Assembly: GCA_019279435.1 (NCBI GenBank) | Contig: JAAALK010000081.1 | Location: forward strand, 59,573,318-59,637,317 | From: Zizania palustris | Taxonomy: Eukaryota; Streptophyta; Magnoliopsida; Poales; Poaceae | Direction of reading: 5' to 3' | Length of the DNA stretch: 64,000 bases | Program-made: the position numbers and the translations under genes | Part shown: positions 54,241 to 64,000 of the stretch, in pieces | How positions within the stretch are numbered: position 1 is the stretch's first letter | Layout: every line of letters starts with the position of its first letter | The notes under the pieces: model-generated | Seen by the model: the letters and a program-made list of their open reading frames with translations, nothing else | The model's database searches: none | What the model was told of the DNA's origin: nothing

Positions 54241-54954
54241 CCCCCTGACGTAGAGAGGCTTTAGGTGACGAGTCGTATCCTCAGATTTCTCAAAAACAGC
54301 ATCTCATGGGTCGAGGTTTAACCAAGCAACCTCGGCCTCATCTCGTGGTACCACCCAGGTCGGCATCGCGTTTTTATATTTGGTAGGCACTTCACTGCGG
54401 ACCCTGTCGGCTGGACCGGCCTCGTTTGGCCGGTCGGACTAGGCTTCGGCACTAGCCTCGGCCGGACTATGGGACTTACCTCCTTCGGGCTTCGACGAAG
54501 GGGCCTTTGGGATTGGGACTTCCTAAGACCCTAACCTGACTGTGATGGCTTCGGACTCCCTCTCCTTCGCCTCCTCGCACCCATCTCTCTCGGCTCCGTC
54601 CTGTGCGAGTCGATTCGGATGTACTATGGACAACCTGTGGAAGATATCTCCCTTCGCCGCATCTATTTGTCCCTTCCAATTTTAATACTCTGAAGGAAAA
54701 CAGGGGGCAATGTTATACTACGAAGGGTACTCCGGGGGTGAGGTGTAATTCAGAGCCCACAAGGTTCCTGCCCAATTGTATGGCGGAGGCATTGTTGGCT
54801 CTAGCGGCTTTGCGCACTACGAGCCGAACCCATTGTCCGGAGGGGGGTTCGGCATGTTGAAGGTATTTCAGACCATATTAGCGAAGGGTCCTGCCAGGCC
54901 AGAGGTATGTTTGGCCATTGTGGGCCGAAGCCTCCCACCGGGGGGATTGCCCTG

Positions 54955-55110
54955 AGTGGGGCTAAGATTGGTCATTGGGGTCCGAGCTCATTGTGCGAAG
55001 GGTGCAGCCATTAGGGGTCGAACTCGTTATGCGTATGGTTCGGCCATTGGGATCCGAACTCGTTATGTGGAGGGTCCGGCCATTGAGGTCCAAACACATT
55101 GTGCGGAGGG
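54955..55110 (-). repeat. 36-bp tandem repeat in T3 (left of the solo LTR)
   Basis: About four units of GGGTCCGAACTCATTGTGCG + GAGGGTTCGGCCATTG. On the minus strand each unit encodes a 12-residue repeat close to FGPQWPNPPHNE. Partial units extend left to about 54740. The same unit continues at 56747. Confidence 0.8.
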
Positions 55111-55115
55111 TTCGG

Positions 55116-56741
55116 TGAGAAACCATGTTGAAGAACATGGGTTTGATACTCCAGATGTGATGAGTGATTGTCAACGAAAGTCAAAGGAAGAGATATGAAG
55201 ACCTGCCGTGTCTGAGGCGCATGTGACTCAGGTACACGGGCAGCGAGCGACAGCCGGGCAGAGGAGCGGCAGATGATCCACCAGTCTGTTGACTGGGTTT
55301 GACTCAGGTACACGAGCGACAAGCGATTGCCGGCTGAGGATGCTTCGGGGTCGGGTCGGCCTAATCCGGGTACCCGGTGCGAAGACGGTGTACGCTTTGT
55401 CAGTTTCGGCGCAAAACTGACAACTTATGATTATTTTGTTTTTAGGATATTAATATTTAGTTTTTAAGTTTAGAATATTTTTATTTGAGTCAGGATATTT
55501 TTCTCAGAATATTTCAGTAATTTTCGGAATTTATTTTAGAGTCAGTGTTAATTTACCCTAGGGGTAAATTAGTCTTTTCATGTATTAGGAGTCGCCTATA
55601 AATAGGCCCCTATCCCCTTGGGGATAGATGACTGTTCTTCTTTTCTCTCAGATCAATCTACAGTCCAACTTTAAGTTTTTTTCACCGCCACAAATTCTTT
55701 CTCCGGTGAAAGTTCTTCCCATGGCATTTCTTCTGTTTTTCTCCAGCGAAGCAGCAGGCGCTGCAGTATTTGGCCCTTGGCCGTCGTGCAGTAGCCCGTT
55801 GTGGTTTCAAAAAATAGCAACGACAGCTGCCCCAGGCAGTAGAAATCAATAGCGTCATGGTGTTGTTTTCCGTTTTCCCAAGCGCGGGCCCCACATCCAA
55901 CGTTTGCTTCGGCGTGCCTGGGATTGCCCTTCACGCCGGCTACTTTGCTCGATTTACTCCACGGGCGTCAGGCAGCAGCACGCATCGCAGGCGATTGCAT
56001 TGATTTTCTATAGGGGTGATGAGCGCACGCATCACGCAGCTTCGTGAGGCCGAAAAGCAGCCGGCGTCCTGTCTCCTCGTGGCGCGGTGGCCGAGCGAAT
56101 CGATCGCCAGCAAGACGCAACAGGCGCAACAGCAGCATGGGTCAAGGCATGCTTCACGGCGGGAGTTGTTTTTTGTCATGGAAGACCGAGTGGCCGAGCA
56201 CTGCTGTCAGGATTGGTTTGATTTCCATGACGTAGAAGTTTTGCAGATCGGCATGCAGGTTAGTTTTTGTTTATCTCCTATTTTTCAGCTGATTAATTAA
56301 ATAAATAGTTATCCTGTTTTAATTAGTTGAAAAATAATAATCTCATAGTTATCTCTTCTTAATATAAAAAATTTATTAGTCGCAGTAAGATTGTTATTCT
56401 AGTTTTCATGTGCAATATTTTAGATTTATTTCAGAATTAATTTTTGAATGATATATGCTTTATTCATTTGATTAGTAGTTTATTTATAGACTACAATATA
56501 AATAAGTAGTAATATATCTAGTTGTTTTTACTTACTACAACATTTTTATTTTGTCTATTTTTAATATCATTTTAATTAGGACTCCGGTCATTTTTAGGCT
56601 AGACAACTATAGTACCAGTAATTTACTTTGCTAATATTGTTTGTCCGTTTAAGTTGGTTGGGTGTTGGGATTACGATATAGTTTAGCAAGAAATTGTTAG
56701 GCACCCATTCACCCCCTCTAGTCGCTACTTTCGGTCCTACA
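55116..56741 (+). mobile_element. Solo LTR of a Sirevirus-like copia element
   Basis: 1626 bp, starting TGAGAAACCATG and ending TTTCGGTCCTACA. These ends match the S1 LTR ends read on its coding strand (TGAGAAACC … GGTCCAACA). A perfect duplication TTCGG flanks it (55111-55115, 56742-56746). No internal region exists, so it is a solo LTR, in plus orientation. An internal direct repeat around TGACTCAGGTACACG lies at about 55219 and 55308. The 3' part is AT-rich. Confidence 0.9.
55597..55604 (+). promoter_or_regulatory. TATA box in the solo LTR
   Basis: CCTATAAATAGGCCCC on the plus strand, consistent with the LTR orientation. Confidence 0.65.
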
Positions 56742-56746
56742 TTCGG

Positions 56747-56840
56747 CCACTGGGGTCCAAAGCCACTATGCGAAGGGTTCGAGCACTAGGGTCTGAAGCC
56801 ACTGTGTGGAGGGTTCGGCCACTGTGGTCCGAAGTCATAC
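56747..56840 (-). repeat. 36-bp tandem repeat in T3 (right of the solo LTR)
   Basis: About two and a half units such as CCACTATGCGAAGGGTTCG, continuous with 54955-55110 once the solo LTR and one TTCGG are discounted. The adjacent minus-strand frame reads YDFGPQWPNPPHSGF. Confidence 0.8.
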
Positions 56841-57274
56841 TCCGACTGCTTTGGCCCCTTCGGCTGTCTTAGCTTTTTTAGATGTGGTGCTATTTCCTTG
56901 GCTTTTCGCTGGTGTTTGTTCAACAACATTTGGTATGTCACCGTTGGTTTTTTGTGAGTCCTAGTCGAAGGAGACGTGTTGACATTCTTTTTCCACGCTC
57001 CTACTTTAGGGTTCTTAGATACGCATGTGTGTGTGCGTGATTCTCCAATAATGACCACTTTCCCCTTAGTTGACTCGGCCTATTCTGGCCGAATCAGTAC
57101 TCTCTTCTCGTCAAGGTCGACGGTGTTGACAGGAAAGGGTTCTTTTTCCAGCTTCATCTTTGGACTGTTGTCTATTTTCAATCGTCCTTCTTCTATGGAC
57201 CATTGAACCTGCCGACAAAAAACATTGCAGTCCTTCTTCTATGGAATGACTTGGCCCTTAGGAAATCTGAGAAG

Positions 57275-58075
57275 CTAGCTTTTCAAGAGGAAATCAAATA
57301 TTTTATCGTACTTAGTTATGTTAAACGAGTATTTGACTTCGCTAGGCCGACTCTTACTTGGAGACGGCTGTAACTCAGAACAAGGGATGTGTTTTCTCTT
57401 AGCATTCCAAACCCACTCGGTCGCATACATGTCGGCCGAATCTTCCTCTTCCTCTGACTCTTCCTCATCAGAGTGTTCCATGATGTGGACTTCAACCCTA
57501 GGCTTGTTGAATGTTTTAATAAACTTTTTATCTTTGACTCGGCCTTCTTGAAACAGAGCCTACTGTAAGACTTGGCTGACATCTAAAAAGTTCTGGTTGT
57601 CTAGCCTCTCTTTAATCTCAAAACGCAATCCGTTGAAAGCTAGATCTGCCAAATCCCTCTCTGAAATATTGAGACTAAAACATCGGTTTCTGGTAACTCT
57701 AAAGCGCTTGATGTATTCAGAGACACTCTCACTAGATTTCTGTTTGACCGATATCAAGTGTGAAAGCCTGAGTTCTATTTCACCCACATAAAAATAGTCA
57801 TGGAACTTTTGTTCCAATTCAGCCCACGTTTGGACAGAGTTCGGCGGGAGCACTGAAAACCAAGGAAAGCGGTGCCGGATAGTGAGAGAACATAGTCTAA
57901 GTTTTAAAGCATCCATCCACTAGCTTCTCCACACTGTGCTAAGAACTGACTGACATGCTCTAGTGTGGTTTTGTTACCCTCACCGTTGAACTTGGTGAAT
58001 TCAGGGACTCTATAGCCGTGAGGGTACGGTATAGTGTCGAAATGGTTAGGGTACAGCTTCCGGTAAACCCTAGCC
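57275..58075 (-). pseudogene. gag: T3 gag
   Basis: Minus-strand text YPHGYRVPEFTKFNGEGNKT and LEHVSQFLAQCGEASG (about 58030-57920) is followed, after a small frame change near 57915, by MDALKLRLCSLTIRH. The gag core follows (FPWFSVLPPNSVQTWAELEQ, KFHDYFYVGEIELRLSHL, SVSEYIKRFRVTRNRCF, LADLAFNGLRFEIKERLD). After a stop near 57560 come an acidic linker and KYSFNITKYDKIFDFLL. Downstream (57275-56840) KGQVIP and EPFPVNTVDLDEKRVL continue the usual order of this family. It would form the capsid. Confidence 0.85.
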
Positions 58076-58178
58076 TAACCCCTATCTCGTCTTGGCTTCC
58101 TGCCTGCGTGCGTCTCTCATGAGGGGGCGCGACAAGCGGCGGTATGTCAACATGTTGGCCATAGGGGTCTTCTTCATG

Positions 58179-61100
58179 TGTGGGATCGGAATGGCGACTA
58201 GAGGGGGGTGAATAGGCGCCTCGACAAATTCTCGCGAATGTGATGGCTTTTTCAAATCACCCAACACACCTCTAAAAGATTGCAAAATCAAATTGATGAT
58301 CATAGTACAAACGAGAACTAAAAACCTTCTCAATTTGATTTTTTCTCTAGATCGGAGCTTGGTGTACTGAACTAGCTATCGCAGTATGAATCTCTGATTT
58401 GGAAAGCCTATATCGTCAAATGAAGTTCCAATACAGACTTATCGACCATGGAAATTCCGACAGGATTCAGAGTTTGCAGAATACAGAATTCATAACTAAA
58501 TGTTTAATCAAAACCACTTTTACTCAATGTATCTTCACTTGAATCAAGATAGTAGGAGGAAGATCAACAACTGAACACTTACAAGAACTTAATGAAGACA
58601 ATCTAAAATCACTAGTTCTAGCAATATTTCTGATATCTCATTCAGCACTTGATCTAACAATGCAGGGCTATGTAAATGTTTACTATTGTATTTTAAAATG
58701 ACATTCAAAACCAATCACTTTACATGAGATCAGAATTTGAGCTTCTGTATGTAAGAACTGTACTGACACACTGATTGATCCATTCAAAATGATTAATGAA
58801 GCTGCAGATGAACAAAAGAGAAATGGCTCTCTAGGCAGCTTGTTCTGAGCAATCAGTATGGCAAGTATGAACTGAGATAGTATTACAGCTCAATGATGAA
58901 TATCAAATTAGTTCAGAAATCATGAAGAAGGCATCATCAATCACAGTTTCAATACTGAATTTGCAGAGGCAATAAGACAAAAATAGTTTCAACAGGGTAA
59001 AACAAAACTGTATTCAATTCTAGAAAACTGAACCCAGATTCAGCAACTATTCAAAAACACTATTGAGAAGAACAATTATATTGGCAGTAAAATTATTCAC
59101 TTTCAATTTAAGTCCACTGATGAAAAAGTTGTGCAAAATTTATCTAAATTTTTCACCTTGTATCTGTTGCTTGAGTACTACAAGAATCTGATAACTTGCA
59201 ACTAACTCCTAGCACTGAACCTTGACAAATGATGCTGAACAGAAGAAAACTTAGAAGGATTTGAATAAACTGAACACAATGAAAATGAAGAAGATGTTCA
59301 AAATGATTTCAGTTCTGATATGAACACAAATGCAATAAGAGTATTCTCCATTTCAGAAAAGCTTGGACCAAATTTTTTTAGAAACTATAATGTGGTAAAA
59401 CTGCACAGGTTAGTTTCAGAAAATTCACTTCTGAATTTTCTTTCAATTGATTAGTTAGACATGCCCTTAGAAACTCTCAGCAGTTTCAGAAGTCTTGTCA
59501 TCAAGTGACTGATCAAAAAAACAGAATAGAAGCTAAAAACTATACTCAAAACTCAGAAAATCAAGTGCAGTTCATGTCCTAGAGAGTATGTTCTTAAATA
59601 GCTCACTCAACATCAGCAATACACTTTTCAGATAAAGATTGCAAAACTTCAAATAATAGATTCAAAGATATCTCACTTGTAGAGCTGAAACTACATGAGT
59701 GATTTAAAAACCAAAATCAGCAGAACTGAACAAATATCTTTTGGTCACACTCAAACAGAACTTGTGAAATTCATGTTATGCAGTAACTGTTCATGAACTA
59801 GAAAACTGCACTTCTGCAAAAACTTTTTCAGATCAAAACTTCTGTATTGCAGATGATCAAAACTTGATGTGAACCACATTGTTCAGTAGAAAAATCATAA
59901 GTGATCAAGAGAAAAAAAAACACTGCAGTTCAGTCTAAATTTTTTTACAGAGAGAGCCTTTGAACAGTGATTTAGATGATTATATTCCTAATCACAAAGT
60001 TCACTGTTCAGATTTTCAACTCTGCATTAGTGAACTTGAAATAAAATACTCAGTAGACAAGAAGATAATTGAAATCATACATTCAAACAGATTCAATATT
60101 CAGTGGTCACTTTAACAGATTCCAAAACAGAAACAATACTGAGTGGTTTCAATCTTAGACACAACCTATTCACAGTTTTGATCAGACCATAGAAATAGTT
60201 CTTAGCCTTAAAAATGATCAGAAAATTGTGATTAAAACACTACAAAACAACCAGAAACAAAAAGTTTCACAAGATCAGATGATTCACATCAATTGACGGA
60301 GTTGTAGCAACTCAAGGAAGAAGAAGCAGAGCTCCAGTAGAAATGCAAAAATAGGCCGGCAAAAAGAATAGTGTGCAGGAGGAAACCTTGATGATGAATA
60401 GTAAATTTAGTTTTGCTGAATTAAATGCAAGAAGACGCACCTTTTGAATTAGATGTTCAGGAATTCCTTTCTTGGACAGCACACTTCAGTTGAGATAATA
60501 ATTTCTGGTTTGGTAAAGTTGGCAACCAACCTTTTGGGTGTGTATGCCTTTATATAGGCCCACCCAAGAGGACAACTTTATATATAGCCCCTTGAACTTT
60601 TTAGTTTTACACATATAGACATGGCAAATTTTCAGAATTATAAATTCTGAAAATTACCCACATAGTCCTCTTACTTTTTATTACAAATTGACTCAACTCT
60701 TTTAATTTAATTTCAGAATTGGGGAATCCTGAAAAAATACTAAAAGTTTACACATTACTCTAAATAACTCAAAACCAAAAAGACTACTAATTATTGGAAT
60801 TAAAAAGACATTTAGAGAAGCGGCGGTTTTCAGCAAAAACCGACAAAGCCTTCTCGATCGCCGACAAGTGACGCCAGTCCACGAACTCGACCGCCAGCAA
60901 GTCTCTCCCGCTCTCGATTCCCTCGAGCCGCCTGATCACTTGCATTGGCCTTCCTTTCGCTGACTTGACCATCACGCTGTCTCAACCATCCGTCCGTCCA
61001 TGTCTTTCTCTATCTCCTTGTGCTCTCCTGAGATCATCTCCAACTTCACCAGGCATCCTTTATCTTCTGGCATCGAGCTCCCCGCTCTACCCTTGATCAC

Positions 61101-61180
61101 CCACCGCTAATAGTTGGTTAGCATCTCCACCATGCACACATGAGACAAGCCAAAACAAGAACCACGACACACACCGAACA
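58179..61180 (-). mobile_element. S2 3' LTR (right border uncertain)
   Basis: The left end is clear. The right end lies between about 61090 and 61230, because sequence homologous to the S1 post-LTR region starts at about 61232. A minus-strand TATA box (CCTATATAAAGG) is at 60549-60556. Downstream of it about 2.3 kb of AT-rich sequence (58330-60540) lacks coding frames; in S1 the same part is about 0.7 kb. I saw no nested insertion inside, but cannot exclude one. Confidence 0.6.
60549..60556 (-). promoter_or_regulatory. TATA box in the S2 LTR
   Basis: Minus strand GGGCCTATATAAAGGC, followed by a leader. The GC-rich sequence upstream (60800-61100) is U3. Confidence 0.6.
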
Positions 61181-61231
61181 CCCCGGCACACAAGTAACCA
61201 TAAAAACAGAGACAAGATGAAAGTTACAAGT

Positions 61232-62372
61232 TAAGCACACAAGTAACCATAAAAACTGAGAAAAGAGCAAAACATGTCACTTGGTAAAAGATCTCCCCCT
61301 CAGGCAAAAACTCATCTTTGTTGGCAGATCTCCGCCTCGGGCAAAAACTCATCTTTATTGGCAAAAGCAGCATGAAAGTCAATTACTCCCCCTTAACCAA
61401 GCAATCATCCAAAAGCCACCAAAAGCATCGTGTAAACCATTTCTCCCCCTTTAGCAATGGAAGCATCAAGATGATAAAAAGATGCAAAGAGGGGTGTGAG
61501 GGTAGAGTATAGATGCAAGCTTTTGAAACATGAGTAACTCCAATTAAAATACAAACAAGCATTTGCTTTGAATATTGTCTAAAAGTACTATAAGAAACAC
61601 TCAGATGAATACCATCTAAACAAAAGGCATGAGCAATCATTTTTAGATTTTAGCAAATAAAAGAATCACCACTCGGACTAGCATACTAGACATGGCAAGG
61701 CATGAAATGCAAAAGCTAATCAAATACTAATCAAATGAGCATATCCCACTACAAGGAGCTTCAACAAACTTGATATGCAATCGATTAGAGCTTTTTGATT
61801 TTTTTTAATTTTTCATTTTAGTGCTAGGGGTTATTTGCATGTCAACCTTATGCTAACCGACCATGCTAAGCCTAAGTTGAAACCATCAGAAGCTTAAAGC
61901 AATGATCTCGACACACACTTCAATATCCTAGTTCATACCAAAGTGCTATGGTAAGTAGTCTAGAACAAAGTAGTGCGACAAAGCAAACCACCTGGATCTT
62001 ATCAATTCATCACAAAATAACATGAAAATCATTCATTATCATTTTCATTCATTTTCATTCATTTTTTAATTTTCAGCACAATATTTTTAAAATGATCAAG
62101 TTGCGTATTAGCATCCAAGTGAAAAGGACCTAGCTATCAGGTATGTAAAAGATAGCGAAAGCACTCAACCTATTCATGCTAGGTTCTAGACTAAGCAGTG
62201 ATCATTTTCAAATTTTCACAAATAAAAGCCATGCTCATAACAGATATCTGATGAATTCAAGCCAAGTGTAATCAATAGTAAAAGACAATACTTCAAAGGC
62301 ATATCAAATCATGTAATTGTAAAAGCAATTAGTCGTATAATAGAAGCTTATGAAGTGATACACAAGTCCCCC
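61232..62372 (-). promoter_or_regulatory. S2 3' non-coding region with polypurine tracts
   Basis: PPT-like tracts (CTCCCCCT on the plus strand) at about 61291, 61386, 61441 and 62366. Spacing and flanking text parallel S1 28290-29400, including the CTAGGGGTTATTTGCATGTC block (61826; S1 GCCAGGGGTTATTTGTTTGTC at 28844). No coding content. Confidence 0.75.
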
Positions 62373-64000
62373 TCAAAACTTGCTAGAAGATATCAAATGC
62401 TCAGTGTTGGGGTGAGTGAAACACTGTTTAGGAATCCAACATTGTAAAACTCGAGAACCAGGTAAGGCAGTAGACTGATCATGCACAGGGTATGAGTCAT
62501 GATAAAAAGTGCGTGATCTACCTCCATAGCGCGAGCCTAGAAAACAATGAGGTCTCCTAAACTGTCGGGAATCAATACCTCTTACACGCGGTCTAGCACC
62601 ATATGATGCATGGTGTACACCACGACGGGCAAAATCTCTCATGGGTCAATGGGGAGCCTCAAAATCAGAATAAGAGAGAAAAGCAGACTCATGCATACCT
62701 AATGATCGGTAATGCATGTCCTGAAAGCTCATCGTAAAAGAACGTCGTTCATCCTTGATATGACAAAAGAAAAACCCAACCAAATGACCAACCCGATGAA
62801 AATAGGAGCAGTGATACACTTTCTTGGTTGTGTGAGCATAGGTCTCGGGCGCAAATCTCACAGTCTTCTTCGGTTTTTGCTGAGGAGTTTCCTTTGGTGG
62901 ACAAAGGTCTTTCTTTGTAGGTTGAGTAGGATTCTTGGCTTTTTTAATGGTGTCTAACTAGGCTCTTTCTTTCTCAAGAGTTGTGAGTGGAGTAAACACA
63001 GTTTTGCTCGTAGTGTTTGGAGTGGTTCTCTCATAGCCTAACCTTAGAGCTAACCCTACCCTGTTAGCACACAATTTTGTTTTAGCCAAAAGAAAATCTA
63101 TCCTAACCTTTCCTTCAGTGCATTTTTCAACAACGGAGAGAAGATAATCATTTCCACATTTTAGTTTTTCGACCTGCTCTCTAGCAAAGCTGAGTTAGTC
63201 CTTAAGGGTGATGCAGGTGGGACACTCCGGCTGCAAATCCTTAGAACACTCAGCACTCTCCAATCTAGCCTTAAGTTCATCAACATGCCTATCTGTCAAA
63301 TTAATGCTTTCAACAAGTAAAGGACAGTTCATGCATTCGTTGAAGACAGCAGGACTAGATTCCACCACCAAAAGCTGCTTTTCAGTAAATTCAAGTTTCT
63401 CAACCGTTTGAGCATGTGTAAAATGCAGCTGAGCAAGTTCATTCATAACAATCATACAAGACTCACATTCAGCATCATCACACTTAGATTTTAAGATTGC
63501 AAGTTCAGTGGATAAAGATTCAAGTCTGAGTTTTAGATCTTTTCATTCTTTAATAGCAAGTTTAAGTAATCTATCCTGAAAACAGACGGCATCATGAAAT
63601 TCATCAATCTAAATAAGAAGCTGATCATGGGATAGATGTACCTCAGAAGTGTCGAGCTCATCGCTGCTATCGTTGTCTTCGATCATGAAGCATAAGCTGG
63701 TGAGGTCCAATGTATTCTTCTCCTTCTTCTCCTTCTTGGGAGGCTCTTCTTCCTCCGAGCTTGGCTCCTCGCTTGATGTACCATCAATGTCACTAAGGGC
63801 GGCCACAAAAGCTCTGGCTACTCATTTAGCCACTTTTTCGCGTTTCCCTTTGAAGTAATGTTTCTTGTTTCACTTTTGGTGCTTGTGCTCATTTTCATTT
63901 TTCATTTTTTAATTTAGGGCAATTCACTTTTATGTGAGAAAGATCTCCACATTCAAAACATCCCTATGACCCTCCTCTCCTTTGGTCTCGTCTATCATTG
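62373..64000 (-). pseudogene. gag: S2 gag, C-terminal two thirds, degenerate
   Basis: From the right edge on the minus strand: NDRRDQRR, a stop, then the first CCHC knuckle (CFECGDLSHIKVNC, about 63965-63915), MAALSDIDGTSSEEPSSEEE (63806), coiled-coil pieces (63455-63195), the second knuckle (YHCSYFHRVGHLVGFFF, where both C positions are changed to F, 62861), and RGVHHASYGARPRVRGID ending HPNTEHLISSSKF and TGA at 62373. It aligns with S1 gag from about residue 270 on. Several stops and frameshifts and the lost knuckle cysteines show it is dead. Confidence 0.85.

Larger units (their letters stand above)
53256..58178 (-). mobile_element. T3: Tat-like Ty3/gypsy fragment (gag to RT start)
   Basis: Minus-strand order: gag (58075-57275), linker with 36-bp repeats (cut by a solo LTR), protease (about 54240-53919), RT start (53523-53256). 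It is a different family from T1/T2 (protease LIDGGATVNLMPYS, RT entry LSHDFIEHRLPIKPRFRPYK). LTRs are not in the window: G1 truncates it on the left, S2 on the right. The stretch 54240-54955 between protease and repeats holds degraded linker text without clear domains. Confidence 0.8.
58179..64000 (-). mobile_element. S2: Sirevirus-like copia element lacking pol, partial
   Basis: The 3' LTR begins TGTGGGATCGGAATGGCGAC, closely resembling the S1 LTR end (TGTTGGACCGGAAACGGCGAC) including the AGAGGGGGGTGAAT block. A PPT-rich region homologous to S1 follows (shared CACACAAGT..CCATAAAAACT), then gag. Pol is absent: gag runs almost directly into the last codons of pol and a PPT. The 5' end lies beyond the window, so no target duplication can be checked. 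It is inserted in T3. Confidence 0.8.

Noticed and set aside
56016..56300. Plus-strand frame in the Sirevirus solo LTR
   Set aside because: It overlaps another frame on each strand, has no domain and lies in the leader part of an LTR.
1..64000. A host protein-coding gene, bacterial operon or viral genome
   Set aside because: Every stretch with convincing protein similarity belongs to gag, pol, an antisense element gene or CACTA proteins; no host gene exons stood out.

Overview
The window looks like repetitive, intergenic DNA from a grass (Poaceae) nuclear genome. It is a stack of nested transposable elements. I found no convincing host gene, rRNA, true tRNA or prokaryotic feature. The grass assignment is an inference. 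It rests on the retrotransposon families present (Tat-type gypsy with dual RNase H and an antisense gene, Sirevirus copia, a Tekay/Retrosat-like solo LTR of about 3.4 kb) and on a CACTA transposon with GTAGTGGCGGGC-type subterminal repeats.

Layout. (1) 1-1920: minus-strand Ty3/gypsy remnant G0, with one LTR that has a PBS on one side and a pol tail on the other. (2) 1921-3225, 17452-17724 and 52561-53255: three pieces of one plus-strand Ty3/gypsy copy (G1), split by two large insertions. (3) 3226-17447: an En/Spm (CACTA) transposon in G1 with TNP2, DUF4216, TNP1-like and Ulp1-like protease regions, all on the minus strand. It contains a Tekay-like solo LTR (9541-12984) with a perfect 5-bp target duplication. 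(4) 17725-52560: Tat-lineage gypsy element T1 in G1, on the minus strand. T1 was invaded by Sirevirus copia S1 (26240-37083, TSD AACCT) and by a second copy of its own family, T2 (38052-50756, TSD CCATG). (5) 53256-58178: a third, different Tat-like element (T3), carrying a Sirevirus-type solo LTR (55116-56741, TSD TTCGG). (6) 58179-64000: S2, a Sirevirus relative that runs off the right edge and has lost nearly all of pol.

Relative ages agree with the nesting. By eye, T1 LTRs differ by about 30 substitutions in about 490 bp, T2 LTRs by about 8 in 495 bp, and S1 LTRs by about 6 in 1991 bp. S1 is therefore young. Its gag and pol are open and in one frame, separated by a single TAG codon.

The most interesting signal is in T1 and T2. 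Both carry a multi-exon gene on the strand opposite to gag-pol, between the integrase and the 3' LTR. It has its own TATA box just inside the 3' LTR, four GT-AG introns at matching positions in the two copies, a domain like PF04195 (putative gypsy type transposon), a coiled coil and a basic C-terminus. It converges with gag-pol on a tandem repeat of about 61 bp whose copy number differs between the copies. Antisense ORFs are known in Tat elements such as maize Grande, so the class is not new. The promoter, exon and domain structure seen here deserves a closer look.
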